A DNA stretch of 64,000 nt from Cyprinodon diabolis (GCA_030533445.1 CM060081.1:17919155-17983154), one strand, 5' to 3'. Shown: positions 51,988 through 63,690, counted from the first letter of the stretch. Notes: generated from the sequence alone by a model not told the origin. Made by a program: numbers and translations.

Positions 51988-52330
51988 AAACATTCAAGTA
52001 TTTATAAAACAATATTGTGATTGACTATATCAAATGCAGCACTAAGATCCAACAGAACAAGTACAGATACAACTCTCTTATCAATATTCTTTTAGTATGT
52101 CTTTTAATTACGTTCACCAGTGCTGTTTCAGTACTAAGATGAGCTCTAAAACCTGAGTGAATCTATTCAAAAAAGATCATTACAAATATAAGCACTCACA
52201 CATTTGATTAGCACCTATTTTTTCAAGAATTTCGATAAGAAAAAGTATTAGTTGTATTTCTATAACAGAACAAGTCCTTTTGATTAAGAGAAAGGTCCTT
52301 TAGTAAAGGTAGGACAAGGTTGTGGGGAAA
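51988..52330 (-). pseudogene. Non-LTR retrotransposon reverse-transcriptase remnant
   Basis: On the minus strand SGFRAHLSTETALVNV (about 52110-52157) is followed, after a frameshift, by LLDLSAAFDIVNHNIVL (about 52008-52058). These are the SGFR...ST(E)TAL and LLDLSAAFDTVDH motifs of LINE reverse transcriptases; the Asp in the second is the first catalytic one. A stop follows. The remnant directly adjoins the right end of hAT copy B. Confidence 0.75.
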
Positions 52331-52459
52331 TACTGTTATTTCTTTTTAATCGCTGCCATATGTCTGCAAAAGTTCAGAAGTATCAAAAAGAGAGAATGTG
52401 TGGGGAAATTCACAAAACAACAGAGTCTAAGATAGCATTAAATGCCATCATTGCTCTGA

Positions 52460-53150
52460 AAGCTGGCCTAATTGCTCATTTCATCCACCTGCCTAACTTT
52501 ACCTGGTTTCCCATTACCACTCATCTAACCCACCTGCTCCTGCTTCTTTATATACGGCTCAGTCCCAGCTATCGGGGCCAGATCATCGAGTTTGAGTGAG
52601 AGGTAGAGAGGTTATTTCAGTGTTTCATAGCATTCCTGTTTTCCTGATCATGTTCTGCCTCTAATCCACTGAGCGTGCCCCATTCCTGTCTTGGCTCAGT
52701 GGAGAGAGCGAGTTTTTAGCGTACTGTAGTTTTCCTGATATCCTGCCATGTTTTGCATCTCAACTACTGAGCTTGCCTGTTCCCATCTAAACGTTCTTCC
52801 TGAACTCACTGCTGGATTCCTGGAACCCTGAATCAACCTGTTCCTTTTCTGATCGGAATCCCTGACGGGCCTACAGACTCCTGGATCTCTGATCCTTCCT
52901 GTTCTGATCAGTTTCCCTGACCTGACTAGGACTCATGCTTGCCCTCCGGGACTATAGCATCAGGGACACCCCGGGTGGCGCCCCCCACATCTAGTTCGCA
53001 GCCCTCCGGATGGATTCTACTGATAAACCAGGTTAGTGACTCACATGGATAATCATTTTCGGCCAGATTATCATGGTCACCTATATTTTTCTCCACCAGA
53101 GTTTCCAGTGATGGCGGTGAGCCGCCCCACTTGAGCCGCTACAGATCCAC
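52460..53150 (+). mobile_element. LTR-like block (possible solo LTR)
   Basis: A pyrimidine-rich stretch with a TATA-like tttatatacggctcag at 52540, then gccagatcatcgag where a transcription start would be expected, then repeated ttcctgat/ccctga words and CpG-containing tail. This layout is typical of fish Gypsy-type LTRs. No tRNA primer site, internal coding region or clear target duplication is visible. Confidence 0.35.
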
Positions 53151-53159
53151 AGCTCCCCG

Positions 53160-53830
53160 TCTGTAAATCTAATAAAATTTTAAGGTATTTTAAGTAAGCC
53201 TTTTAAGTAATCACTGTCTAGCTCACATAAATTCTGGTTTCTAAGTTCTGAGGTAATTACAATAAAGGGTGCAATCTTGACATCAATGTCAAATTCACTT
53301 ATTCATTTATACTGACCTTTTAAATATTTACCACCAAACCGAAAAGGAAGAGTGAAAACTAATCTAAAAATTGAGAGAAAGTGTCTGGTGGACCATACAA
53401 ATTTAAGAATACAAATGGTTTGGATGTGGGAAACTAAGAGTTAAATATCCAATATTTGTGAGTATTATTTGGCTTTGGACTCAAATCAGACAAAAAGATT
53501 GCTGCTGCTACTCCTCCTCAACCAGAATTTCTGGTCACAAGACAGTTTAAGAAGCTGCAGGAAGTTGACCCATTTATTCCAACGTTATCCTCTTGCTACA
53601 ACCAGGTTTCTATAAGACAACGTATATCAATCAAAATTTCACAAATTTTTTACGTTAAATAAACCAAATTAATGATTGTAACCTTCTTCTGAATTGGAGT
53701 CATATTGGTTTGAATCTATTTAATTTTGGCTTTGGGCAAGACTTGGGCAAGACAGTCTATTTGGAATAAAAGTTGGGTGACAAGGGGAAGCAGCTTCCAG
53801 GTCTGGACTGTTGTCAGGGTTTTGGAGGAC
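53160..53830 (-). repeat. Probable upstream part of the same LINE, degraded
   Basis: It contains attgctgctgctactcctcc, gaagttgacccattta and acaaccaggtttctataaga, which I recognise as a sequence dispersed in fish genomes beside the LINE found at 51988-52330. On the minus strand it lies on the 5' side of the RT remnant, so the order fits one element split by the LTR-like block at 52460-53150. No intact frame remains. Confidence 0.4.
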
Positions 53831-55986
53831 TAATACATTTGGCCAGATTCTTAGAAAGAGGAGCTGCACCATCTGGTATTACAAGTGGGATTGATGCCAT
53901 CTCCCCAAAACAAACCATAAATCAAAAGTAATCTAACTTTATTGATCTCACATTGGAGAAATGTATTTGTTATTACTGCCAGTGTGAATAACAGTCTTAC
54001 TGTATTTAACCTTATCCTCAGACAACAGTTTCTTGAAGGTCTTGATAATGTCCATTCTGGTCGAAAGAAAATATTTGGCAATCACCCTTGAAGTCCCTAA
54101 TGCAGCTTTCTGACTATTGAGTCAGCTTTTCAATGAGTGTATACCTGAACAGGGAAAATGTCCAATTCCTGAATGCTTAACAACTCAGAGCCAGGACCTA
54201 TACCCCCACAAGTACAAAAATATTACACTTGTTACACATATCATATCTAAAGGAGAGGAAAGGAATAGTTTGAACAGGAAGTGTTCACTGTAAATACTTG
54301 AAGTAATAGAAAATGCATTTAGACTTGCCCCTTTGCAATTTAACTGAGAAATATTACTAAAAAAAGAGTTAAACTCACATGAAGAGAGTCTGAACACCAG
54401 AGAACATAAGCCTGGGAAAGTTTAAACAGGAAGTGACCTAATATGCATTATAGTCAGCATTGACAGAGCAATTACTGTTGTACAGTATCAAAAAACAAAG
54501 AAGGAAGAGTAGGGTGCATGGTTGAAGAGGAAATGAATCGGTCAACCAAATTAATTCAATACACGATAGTAAGAGCCTTGGCTCCAAAACTGCCTCTTCT
54601 CTCATTACTACAGCTCAAGTCACATGTTGAATGGGCTCAAAAGCATAAGCAATGTGATTTAGATGCTTTGGTGTCCTTTCAGCTTTGTCTCCCTTGATAC
54701 CAAATGTTTTGTTTTATGGTTGTGATGTATGGAGCAATATTCAATGTATTTAATAGCAAGCTGAAGCGTTGACCACCCCTGTGACGTCATTGTCTGAAGA
54801 ACTGCAGCATGGAAGCGCCCTTAGCAAAAAATTCTAAAATAAAGCTTTGTTTTTTCTTTTACAGTAATATTTTTCACATTCTCAACATATTTATTGATCA
54901 TAGTAAGACACAATATTGTGAACTAAGCTAGTTTGTTTGACTGTTTCATTTCCTCTTAAAGCTTCTATGTACTGTACTACAAGTTTATATTGGTATTACT
55001 TGAGAAAAAGTGTGGCACAGATTAACTCAGCAAGAGGCAAATAATCTTCATGCAATTTAAGATAAACAAAAAGAAGAATACAAATATTAAAAACTAACTG
55101 CGCTTCCATGCAGGCATGGATATACATAAATATTGTGATTAAACACATATTCAAGTAAAAAAATAAACCTTTAACTAAACTTCTTGATATTTTCCTGCAG
55201 ATTTTATACTTACAGTACATGCATATCAGAATAAATCATGCTACTCAATAAAAATGCTCTGCAAATGCTTTTGAAAACAAAAACTGTAACATTTTGTGAA
55301 CCCCCAAATATTTATTATGATTGTTAAAAGTTTCATATGTATTAAATCCTTGCAGGCACCATCACATGCCCTTAAATAAAACTGTGACTGCTTTGCTTTT
55401 CCCATAAAGATTTAGCTGAATTATGAACTGAGCAGGCAGGTGCTTACCTTGTGCCAAGTCCAGATAGGAGAAAAACTTAATTCCCAGCACCATTTCCATC
55501 AATGATGTCCTCAAAGTTATTAGCATTTAAATTAGAAAAGGAAAACCGTCTCATCAAGATTACAAAGAAAAACTCTTTACAAGTATAACTGCTTCAACAC
55601 GTTATGTCTGTTTAGAGGGAACTTTTCTAATCTCCTGGTGGAATTGATTGAGTGCACCTGAGTTGGTTTAACAAGCTAGTTACAGGACCTGGCAAAAATG
55701 TTTACTCTCTTGAGCTTTTCCCTTCTTACTCAATATTTTCTAAGAATTTGTATGATAGACCACCACAAAGCAGTTCCTATATGTGACATGGAAGGGGAAT
55801 TATTTGTCTTTTACAATTAGTCACCGTGGCACACTTTGTCTTTTAAATAATCAAAATGTGTGTCCCTTTTTAAATATTTAACTCAACAAATCTGAAACGC
55901 AGGTATTTCTATTTTGTATGTTCACAAAGCAGCTGTATTTATCCAGAAAAGAAACTGCAGACATTCAATCCAGGCTTATCCAGCAT
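53831..55986. other. Noncoding, nothing recognised
   Basis: AT-rich sequence with no identifiable element. Confidence 0.45.
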
Positions 55987-56376
55987 ACAGCAAGGAAAAT
56001 AAGTATTTGAACACAGAAATCATGGAGGGGTCTGAAATTGTCATCATACTATAGGTGCATGTCCCCTGTAAGAAACATAATATAATAATATATCCAGAAA
56101 TCCCAATGCATGATTTTAAAACTATTTATTTGTATGATACAGCTGCAAATAAATATTTGAACATCTGAGAAAATCAATGTTAATATTTCGTGACGTAGCC
56201 TTTGTTTGCAATTACAGAGGTCAAACATTTCCTGTATTTTTTTTCACAAAGTTTGCACACACTGCAGGAGGGATTTGGCCCATTCTTCCACACAGATCTC
56301 TAGATCCGTGAGGTTTGTGTGCTGTTGCTGAGAAACATGGAGTTTGAGTTCCCTCCAAAGATTTTTTATTGGGTTT
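55987..56376 (-). mobile_element. 3' end of a second Tc1-like family, with terminal repeat
   Basis: The terminus (aaggaaaataagtatttgaa) and the subterminal aaatcatggaggggtctgaa are characteristic of a widespread fish Tc1-like family. A diverged second copy of the motif is at 56144-56162. On the minus strand the inner end encodes PIKNLWRELKLHVSQQ, the C-terminal catalytic-Glu region of a Tc1 transposase. The element stops abruptly after attgggttt at about 56376, so everything upstream of the 3' end is lost. Confidence 0.75.
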
Positions 56377-56424
56377 TTATTTGCAAAATAGGAGGGTACA
56401 GTGACACAGAGGTGTCAACACTAA

Positions 56425-56545
56425 TACAAAACCGCAATGCAAATACAAAAGCCGCAACACAAATACAAAAGCCGCAACAGATATATATAAAAGCCAAAAC
56501 AGAAATATAAAAGCTACAACAGAAATATAAAACTACAACGGAAGA
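56425..56545. repeat. Short minisatellite, unit about 19-21 bp
   Basis: Five or six degenerate units of the form acaaatacaaaagccgcaac follow one another, later ones drifting to agaaatataaaagctacaac. Confidence 0.7.
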
Positions 56546-56720
56546 TATGCAACAGTCAGTCTTTATACCCATAGACATTATATATGTAGACGCCTCATTG
56601 GACGCTGTTGGCAGTGTGGCCGATGTTCCTGGAGGGCGGCCATCTTGGATCAGACGACAGTTCAGACAGCTGCTGTCAGAATGAATAGGAGGCTTCTTAG
56701 ATGTCATTTTAATCACATAA
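56546..56720. repeat. Probable dispersed repeat fragment
   Basis: catagacattatatatgtag acgcc, then ggagggcggccatcttggat resembles a sequence I have met repeatedly in fish genomes. Ends and class are unknown. Confidence 0.35.
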
Positions 56721-56869
56721 AGGATGAGTTAGAGATAATATCACAATAATCTTTTATATGTCACAACCCCTTAAAATACCAAAAACAAATTCTAAAATTA
56801 CCTTTCACTTAGATTACACATATTTATTCAGATTAGAAACTATTTAAACTGACCTCAAAATGGATTTAA

Positions 56870-57065
56870 CATATGCAAAGTTATATATTTTGAAATTTAA
56901 TATTAACATGATAAACACCAAGTTTTGTTATATATATACGTATATCAGCAGCTGATTAGAAGTCAAGAAATAGACTCCTGTTGGATCCTAATAATAATAC
57001 AGTTTTGGAAAATATATATTGCATTTTAATATCAATATGACAAACACAAAGTTTTATATTAATAT
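56870..57065 (+). repeat. Diverged tandem duplication, unit about 130 bp
   Basis: aatattaacatgataaacac caagttttgttatat (from 56900) recurs as aatatcaatatgacaaacac aaagttttatatt (from 57028). The left 45-bp direct repeat lies between the two. Confidence 0.55.
56954..56998 (+). repeat. 45-bp direct repeat, left copy
   Basis: gattagaagtcaagaaatag then actcctgttggatcc and taataataat. It matches 58726-58770 at 41 of 45 positions. Confidence 0.85.
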
Positions 57066-57271
57066 ATTATAAGATTATGTTTAAAAAATATTATATATTT
57101 ATATAGTGTATTATAAATAAAATATTATTTAGTATTTTAAGGGTAGCTCTTTGATAATGAGTATTATGATCTATAGAGGAAAATTAGTTTATTATTTTGT
57201 TTTTATTAATTTTATGTTAATTTTTATTTTTTTATTTTTTTGTCTAACTAAAGGGTTTTTGTGTTGATAAA

Positions 57272-57546
57272 TTTGTCGGGGTACACCCTGTACAGGTCGC
57301 CAGTCCATTGCAGGGCAACACAGAGACACACAGGACAAACAACCGTTCACACACACACTCACACCTACAGTAAGAGGACTTTAGAGAAGCCAAGTAACCT
57401 AACAATCATGTTTTTGGACTGTGGGAGGAAGCCAGAGTACCCGGAGAGAACCCATGCTCAGGGAGAACATGCAAACTCCATGTAGAAAGACCCCGGACCG
57501 GGAACCGAACCCAGAACCTTCTTGCTGTGCGACACTGAGCAGCCCA
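57272..57546 (-). repeat. Dispersed retroposon copy
   Basis: The plus strand carries gtacaccctgtacaggtcgc cagtccattgcagggcaaca, tttttggactgtgggagga, gtacccggagagaaccc, agggagaacatgcaaactcc and the trailing cttcttgctgtgcgacac. This order of words is that of a very common fish retroposon family, here in antisense. The Tc1 element starts four bases beyond it. Confidence 0.75.
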
Positions 57547-57550
57547 TATA

Positions 57551-58657
57551 CACTCACCGGCCACTTTATTAGGTACACCTGTCCAACTACTCGTTAACAC
57601 TTAATTTCTAAGCAGCCAATCACATGGCGGCAACTCAGTGCATTTAGGCATGTAGACATGGTCAAGACTATCTCCTGCAGTTCAAACCGAGCATCAGTAT
57701 GGGGAAGAAAGGTGATTTGAGTGACTTTGAACGTGGCATGATTGTTGGTGCCAGAAGGGCTGGTCTGAGTATTTCAGAAACTGCTGATCTACTGGGATTT
57801 TCACGCACAACCATCTCTAGGGTTTACAGAGAATGGTCCGAAAAAGAAAAAACATCCAGCGAGCGGCAGTTCTGTGGGCGGAAATGCCTTGTTGATGCCA
57901 GAGGTCAGAGGAGAATGGCCAGACTGGTTCAAACTGATAAAAGGGCAACAGTGACTCAAATAACCACACGTTACAACCAAGGTGGGCAGAAGAGCATCTC
58001 TGAACGCACAGTACGTCGAACTTTGCACAAGCTCATCGAAATTGGACAATAGAAGATTGGAAAAACGATGCCTGGTCTGATGAGTCTCGATTTCTGCTGC
58101 GACATTCGGGTGGTAGGGTCAGAATTTGGCCTCTACACGGTTCAGGGTGGTGGTGGTGGTGGTAGTGTCATGGTGTGGGGAATATTTTCTTGGCACTCTT
58201 TGGGCCCCTTGGTACCAATTGAGCATCGTTGCAACGCCACAGCCTACCTGAGTATTGTTGCTGACCATGTCCATCCCTTTATGACCATAATGTACCCAAC
58301 TTTAGATGGCTACTTTCAGCAGGATAAAGCGCCATGTCATAAAGCTGGAATCATCTCAGACTGGTTTCTTGAACATGACAATCAGTTCACTGTACTCAAA
58401 TGGCCTCCACAGTCACCAGATCTCAATCCAATAGAGCATCTTTGGGATGTGGTGGAACGGGAGATTCGCATCATGGATGTGCAGCCGACAAATCTGCGGC
58501 AACTGTGTGATGCCATCATGTCAATATGGACCAAACTCCCTGAGGAATGCTTCCGGCACCTTGTTGAATCTATGCCACGAAGAACTGAGGCAGTTTTGAA
58601 GGCAAAAAGGGGTCCAACCCGTTACTAGCATGGGGTACCTAATAAAGTAGCCGGTGA

Positions 58658-58660
<3 letters not shown>
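57551..58660 (+). mobile_element. Tc1-like DNA transposon with both terminal repeats, inactive
   Basis: The left end (cactcaccggccactttatt, then aggtacacc) and the inverted right end match at 27 of 29 positions. Both are flanked by TA (57549-57550 and 58661-58662), the Tc1/mariner target duplication. The 1110-bp length is short of the roughly 1.2 kb expected because of an internal deletion in the transposase gene. The left side abuts a dispersed retroposon copy; the right side abuts a long (TA)n tract. Confidence 0.9.
57699..58628 (+). pseudogene. Tc1-like transposase, frameshifted and internally deleted
   Basis: The N-terminal DNA-binding part is intact: MGKKGDLSDFERGMIVGARR, then a helix-turn-helix around ISETADLLGFSRTTISRVYR, up to a stop at 58050-58052. 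The next stretch, with the first catalytic Asp in WSDESRFLLRHS (58073-58108), is in another frame. At about 58130 the frame returns after a short deletion of the linker before GGGGGGSVMVWGIFSW. The rest is open: YFQQDKAPCHKAGIISDWF with the second Asp, then PPQSPDLNPIEHLWDVVER with the expected acidic residues, ending KAKRGPTRY. The element cannot make a full enzyme. Confidence 0.88.

Positions 58661-58725
<65 letters not shown>
58661..58725. repeat. (TA)n microsatellite
   Basis: An uninterrupted run of about 32 TA units starts at the right-hand TA target duplication of the Tc1 element. The transposon may have inserted into a pre-existing TA tract that expanded later. Confidence 0.97.
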
Positions 58726-58728
<3 letters not shown>

Positions 58729-58770
58729 TAGAAGTAAAGAAAAACACTCATGTTGGATCCTAATAATAAT
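58726..58770 (+). repeat. 45-bp direct repeat, right copy
   Basis: gattagaagtaaagaaaaac then actcatgttggatcc and taataataat, between the (TA)n and (GAAA)n tracts. Both copies are preceded by TA-rich sequence. Confidence 0.85.
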
Positions 58771-58892
<122 letters not shown>

Positions 58893-60779
58893 ATACTTGG
58901 AGCACATTTTGTTACCCTTACCTGTGGCCTGGGCCTTTGAACAACAGTTTCCTCTGTTATTTTTGGCCACACGTGAAGCTGCATTAATTTCCTAGTCTCT
59001 GAAGGCCTAACAATACTTAACTGCCAGTTTTGCTCCAGTTGCCTGAAGGGACCACTACCCTCTGCAAAGAAATCACTTTCATTTGCTTCCACTTTTAACA
59101 CATCATATGGCTTAAGGAATGAAGACCTTCCAAAGGTCTCAACTGAACAGCAAAAATGAAACCCCTGCCAAAATTACCAAGAGTTTCTGTGTTATAGAAC
59201 ATTTTACATCCATGCTATGTAACAGGTGAGCACTTATTCCCATCACTGCTCTACATCAGTGTTGACTTAATGTGAAAGGTAAATAGCCTGTAATTAAAAA
59301 AAGAAAAAAAAACCTTTGACATAAATCCTAAAGGAAAAGGAAAGAAACTGGCCCCCTTTCAGATTCTGAATACACCTCTGTTCTCCAAAGCAGGCTGTCA
59401 GGAGTTTTTTCAGCTGTCACTGTAAAACTAAGCAGCAGGATCTTGGCAAATAATCCAACTAACAAATTCTGAATGGTGATTTCATTCAGAAGAGGAATGA
59501 CTCTGGTTACATTAATAAAAAATGCACAGCCAGGTCCTTGAGGTGGGTCAAATTTGAGTCATGCTCAGTATGTGTCATACTTCCTTTTAATGCCAAACTT
59601 TCTGGGAGGTACCAGACTAGGACAAAGTTGATTTTGTTTCGCTGCAATCCCTCTGAGCATAAAAGCTTGATCACATCACTCACCACCCACACCACTATAT
59701 TTTGTTATGCATGTAGTAGGAATGATTTACATTCTAACAGTACTATGGTGTATTTGAGCAGGAGTTCTAAAGGTACAGAACATTAACCAGTTTCTCTTTA
59801 ATTTCCAACAATGCAGGTGTGTACATGTACAACTTTATATTATGCAATTATTACCTGTATCTCAAACAGTTTCATGAACATTTCATGAAGTTAGATGGAA
59901 GGAGAAGCATTGCTTTACTATCACCAAAACATATTTATCTAACACAGCAGTTTAATTTACATCTTTCCATGTGCCACATATTTGCAAAACAGTGTGTATG
60001 ACTATACTTGCTGGTCAGTTTTTTTCAGTATATTTCGAAAATGTAACTGGAGGAAAGCCAATCAGTATTGATTGACCCACAAAAGTATGCAGACATTAAG
60101 TTTACCTACATTCAAGATTAGGATGACCATAGCTTCAACAATGACAGGAAAGATTGTAAGAGTACCGTCCCATGTTGTGCTCGTCTGCTGCTGACTACTT
60201 GATTAGGCACTTGACCCTTCAGTCTAACAAACTGTGGTCTGTCTGTCTTTGATCCAAGCAATCATTCACCTGAGTCTTCTGAAGTTTCTCACTGGATCAG
60301 ACTGAATCGTGTCAAATGCACTGGCATCTCACTATGACCATCATGATGTGGGATGTCAGGGCAACAGTTAATTTGTTTTACTTTATCATCATGCATCACT
60401 TCCCAACTGACTGAAGGCTTTCCAGTCAAATTTCTGATATGTCCATCAAAAATAGGCCTCTGGTCCTTCTTGGTTGGCAAGTCTCATACGTAGCCTGGGG
60501 GAATTGCCAGTGGTGTACGCAGCACTACTCACTTACATTTAATCCAACTGTTACTGACCTCAAGCGACCCCATTTTCAACTGGACCAAATGCCAAATTGG
60601 ATAAAATGTGTTTTGGTTTTTAGTCAAACAGTGCAAAAGCCATGACTTTTTGGAAGAGTGGGAAGAAACCTATGCTTAAAAGTGAAGTAGTCCCCTAAGT
60701 ACTCACATAATTATTCACTTTTTCTGTTAGACACAAGTCATGCGGTATTGTTTACATACACAACACCAGCAAATTCACA
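58893..60779. other. Noncoding, nothing recognised
   Basis: No repeat ends or coding exons recognised. Confidence 0.45.
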
Positions 60780-61090
60780 ACACTGTATATCTTTTGCTAA
60801 AGTTGGCAGCATCACAGTGTGGGGTTGATCTTTTTGCAGCAGGGAAAAAAAATTGGTTTGAGTAGAAAAATTTATTATGTTAAATTCCATAATATAAAAG
60901 ATAATCTGTTACTTGCAGCTGGGCAAGGACTTTTCATCAAGTATGATGATAATGAGCCTTAATTTGCAGGTGCATTGGTATGGTTTAGATCATGGCTACT
61001 ACGTGTTACAATGGGCAAATCAAAGTCCAGAGAGAAATTTAATTAGGAATCTATGGACAACCTGAAATATAGAGTTTGTGAAACATTTTT
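60780..61090 (+). mobile_element. Degraded Tc1-like transposase pseudogene
   Basis: Two collinear motifs are visible. VGSITVWG at about 60804-60828 is the glycine-rich block. About 200 bases on, LQWANQSPERNLIRNLWTT (61004-61060) is the region that carries the last catalytic residues, normally QSPDLNLIENLW; both the Asp and the Glu are mutated. Stops and frameshifts lie between them. Confidence 0.65.
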
Positions 61091-61319
61091 ACCCAAAAAA
61101 TGGGTAAAAATGTTTGTCTCTTAATGTGCAACGGTTTTAGAGACATACCCAAAACAATGCAGTGGTAGTAGAGTTGACTCAAAAATTTGGAAACAACATA
61201 AAATGTGAAGCAAATTCACAGCATAACAAACCAAAGCTGTAGTGGTAGCTTTACATGTTACCACTAGAGTAGAGACGAAGAAGACTGCTAGAATTTAGGA
61301 CATTTGTTCTTCATCGTGC

Positions 61320-61929
61320 CTGCTGGCATGTGCTTGTGCTAAATCAAAACTAGTGCCTTCTTGTTTGATATCCGACCCCTGGTGGTTGAAGAAAAAAGCC
61401 ACACCTTGTCATAGGCCGCATGGTTCAAAGCAAGAGAAAAATAGCATCCCACCGCATAGAGGCTCTGCAACCATCGTCGCTCACCTCAAAAAAATCCTGG
61501 CTACGGCAGCTGTGATTGGTCCTTGGTATGCCTTTCTAGCTGTCTGTGTGATGGTTCTTCTCGATTCGGTGCCAGGATGCGCCATTTTTAAAACTGAGGA
61601 GTAATAATAACAAGGGATAACCACAATGAAAGGTTGATTGAGGAGGCTCGGAAAAACAACCACTTGTACGATGCCTCAGACATGTTGTTTTGGAAAATAA
61701 ACACTCCCGCCGGCGAAGAAGTTCTCGTGACCATCCGCCAAAGTTCTCGCAAGTTGTCGAATAGGCTCCCCCTAGCGCTTTGGCAGGAAACTGCTGTGCG
61801 TCCCTAGAAATTCCCGACTGACGTTGCAGAAGCATACCAGCAAAACTGGTTTGCGACCAGACGCAAGTGACATTTGATGTGTGCGGTTGCAGAAGTATAA
61901 TCCACCCTTTCTAGTACAGAAAATACAGT
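61320..61929 (+). other. Unclassified, locally CpG-containing repeat-like block
   Basis: This block has more CpG than its surroundings. From 61628 the plus strand encodes ERLIEEARKNNHLYDAS, which resembles the start of a MADF (Myb/SANT-like) DNA-binding domain as found in fish Harbinger elements. The frame stays open from 61601 to a stop near 61806, but the later residues do not fit that domain. It may be a fragment of a DNA transposon. Confidence 0.3.
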
Positions 61930-61990
61930 ACATTAAACTGAATTTCCCTTCGGGAATTAATAAAGTATATTTGAATTGCATTGAATGATT
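61930..61990 (+). repeat. Retroposon 3' tail
   Basis: aaactgaatttcccttcggg aattaataaagtatatttg is the familiar 3' end of a fish LINE/SINE family (tttccc...gggattaataaagta). No upstream element can be delimited. Confidence 0.55.
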
Positions 61991-62599
61991 GTGACATGAC
62001 ATGCGGTGGCAAAATGCATAAGGTATGGTAATGGCTACAACGGCCACAACTCAAAGTTATTCATTCTGCTGCACCTATATTTGCTTAATTAATCCAGCCA
62101 AAAGGATGCATCCTAATTTACATTAGGTTAATTGATTGGTTTAAATACATCTGTTCTATTTGTAAAGGTGAATATTTCTGTACATCTACCCACTCAATTA
62201 TCATGTTTAGTTATTAATCATCATTATTAAATCTTGTTTCTTTAAGTGTTATTCTGAGTTTTCCCACTAAAAAGATGGCTATCAGAGCACCCAGACCAGC
62301 TGAACTAGACCTACTTAGAAACCGCGACCAGCTCATTCTGAGGAGGACGAATCTTCTAACTTATTTAGCTTAAGTTATTTTTTTGTGTTCAACTAATGAT
62401 TTGCATTTAAAGTTTAATGTGTATTGAATTCCATCCTTGCTAAGTTAAACTTAACTTAACTGCAATGTTGTTTTTTGCTTGTAGATTGTTGTCTGATTGT
62501 TTTGTTACCCCTATTGTGTTATAACGGTTTGATCAGCTAGAGTATATGTACACCTTTTGTTTATAAGATCAATTATGTTGTGTTTCTCCAGGCAGTTGA

Positions 62600-63130
62600 T
62601 TTCTTTACATTTTTGCCTGAGTTACATTTTGTTTTTCTCATGATCCTGGCGCTGATGACCTGCTTAATGGTTAATTCCATTCACCTAGCTCCACCCAGTT
62701 GCTCATTACTGGTGAGAGTTGCTTGCTTACGACCCTGGATCTGTCTCCAAACACCGACTTGGATTTACCTTTGGTACCTCTTTGATCTCTGATCTTCTGT
62801 CCTGGACTCCTGTTTAACTCATTGACACCGCCTTCTGGAAACTCCCGCTTTCTCTCGTCTGCTTGCTTCTGCTTGTCGGCCAGTTCAGCAGTCTTCTTCG
62901 GTTCGGCTCCTGGAACTCTCTGTGCGGCATCCGCTGCATGCTGTGGGAAATCATCCTGCTGGATTCCACTTCTTCCTCTAGACTCAGCCTGAACTTTAAA
63001 ACCAGTGACTCACACGCTCGTAATCGTCCTCTGTCAGATTTATGTTGTCACTAGCCTAAGTTTTCCCTCTACAGAGATTCCGGCCTTTTTTGTCCTAGCT
63101 GCTGAGTCGCAGATTCAACATGTCGTCAGT
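62600..63130 (+). mobile_element. LTR-like pyrimidine-rich block
   Basis: It has the same style as 52460-53150: cacctagctccacccagttg, many tctctg/cctgg words, then CpG-containing sequence to gattccggcc and gctgagtcgcag. It may be a solo LTR or other retroelement fragment. No coding content or ends can be defined. Confidence 0.3.
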
Positions 63131-63334
63131 TAACGCTATTATAAATAACATCAGTCTATCTGCTTGAAATTCTGGGTCCAAAGTTCTAAGTTCTGACAGT
63201 TGCCCTGACCTTATGAGCCCTTTATTTTGTTCATTTAAAGCTACAGTGTGTTATTATTAGCTACATCTACTGGTCAGACTGCATGGATGAATGGTCAGAC
63301 AACAGCAGCAACATGAACTGCCGAAACTGAGTAC

Positions 63335-63450
63335 AGTTATCAGAGAGAACCCATGCATGCACGGGGAGAACATGCAAACTACAAAAAGAAAGACCCCAGG
63401 CTGGGAATTGAACCCAAAAACTTCTTCCTCCAAGGCAACAGGGCTAATGG
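63335..63450 (-). repeat. Fragment of the same dispersed retroposon
   Basis: cagagagaacccatgcatg, cggggagaacatgcaaact, gaaagaccccaggctgggaa, ttgaacccaaaaacttctt and caaggcaacagggctaat repeat the words of 57430-57540 in the same order. Confidence 0.7.
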
Positions 63451-63562
63451 AAGTCTTTTTTGTTGCTCAGTTATCTCAGACATATTAAAGGTAAAGTTGT
63501 TATAGGTATTGTTTAACAACTTCAATCAAAAAAAGATCATGTGAATTTCTAACCTTCTCATA

Positions 63563-63690
63563 GATTAGAATAGAATAGAATTCAACTTTATTGTCATTCC
63601 ACTGTCACAAGTACAGAGCAACGAAATTAATTCTCTGCATTTAACCCATCCCCTTGAGGAGCAGTGGGCTGCCATTGTGCGGCGCCCTCA
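63563..63690 (-). repeat. Retroposon 3' end in antisense
   Basis: It opens with a tagaa-type short tandem tail (gattagaatagaatagaatt), then caactttattgtcattccac, gtacagagcaacgaaattaa and cagtgggctgccattgtgcg. In antisense this is the known 3' end ...acaatgacaataaagttg with a pentamer tail. Confidence 0.65.
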
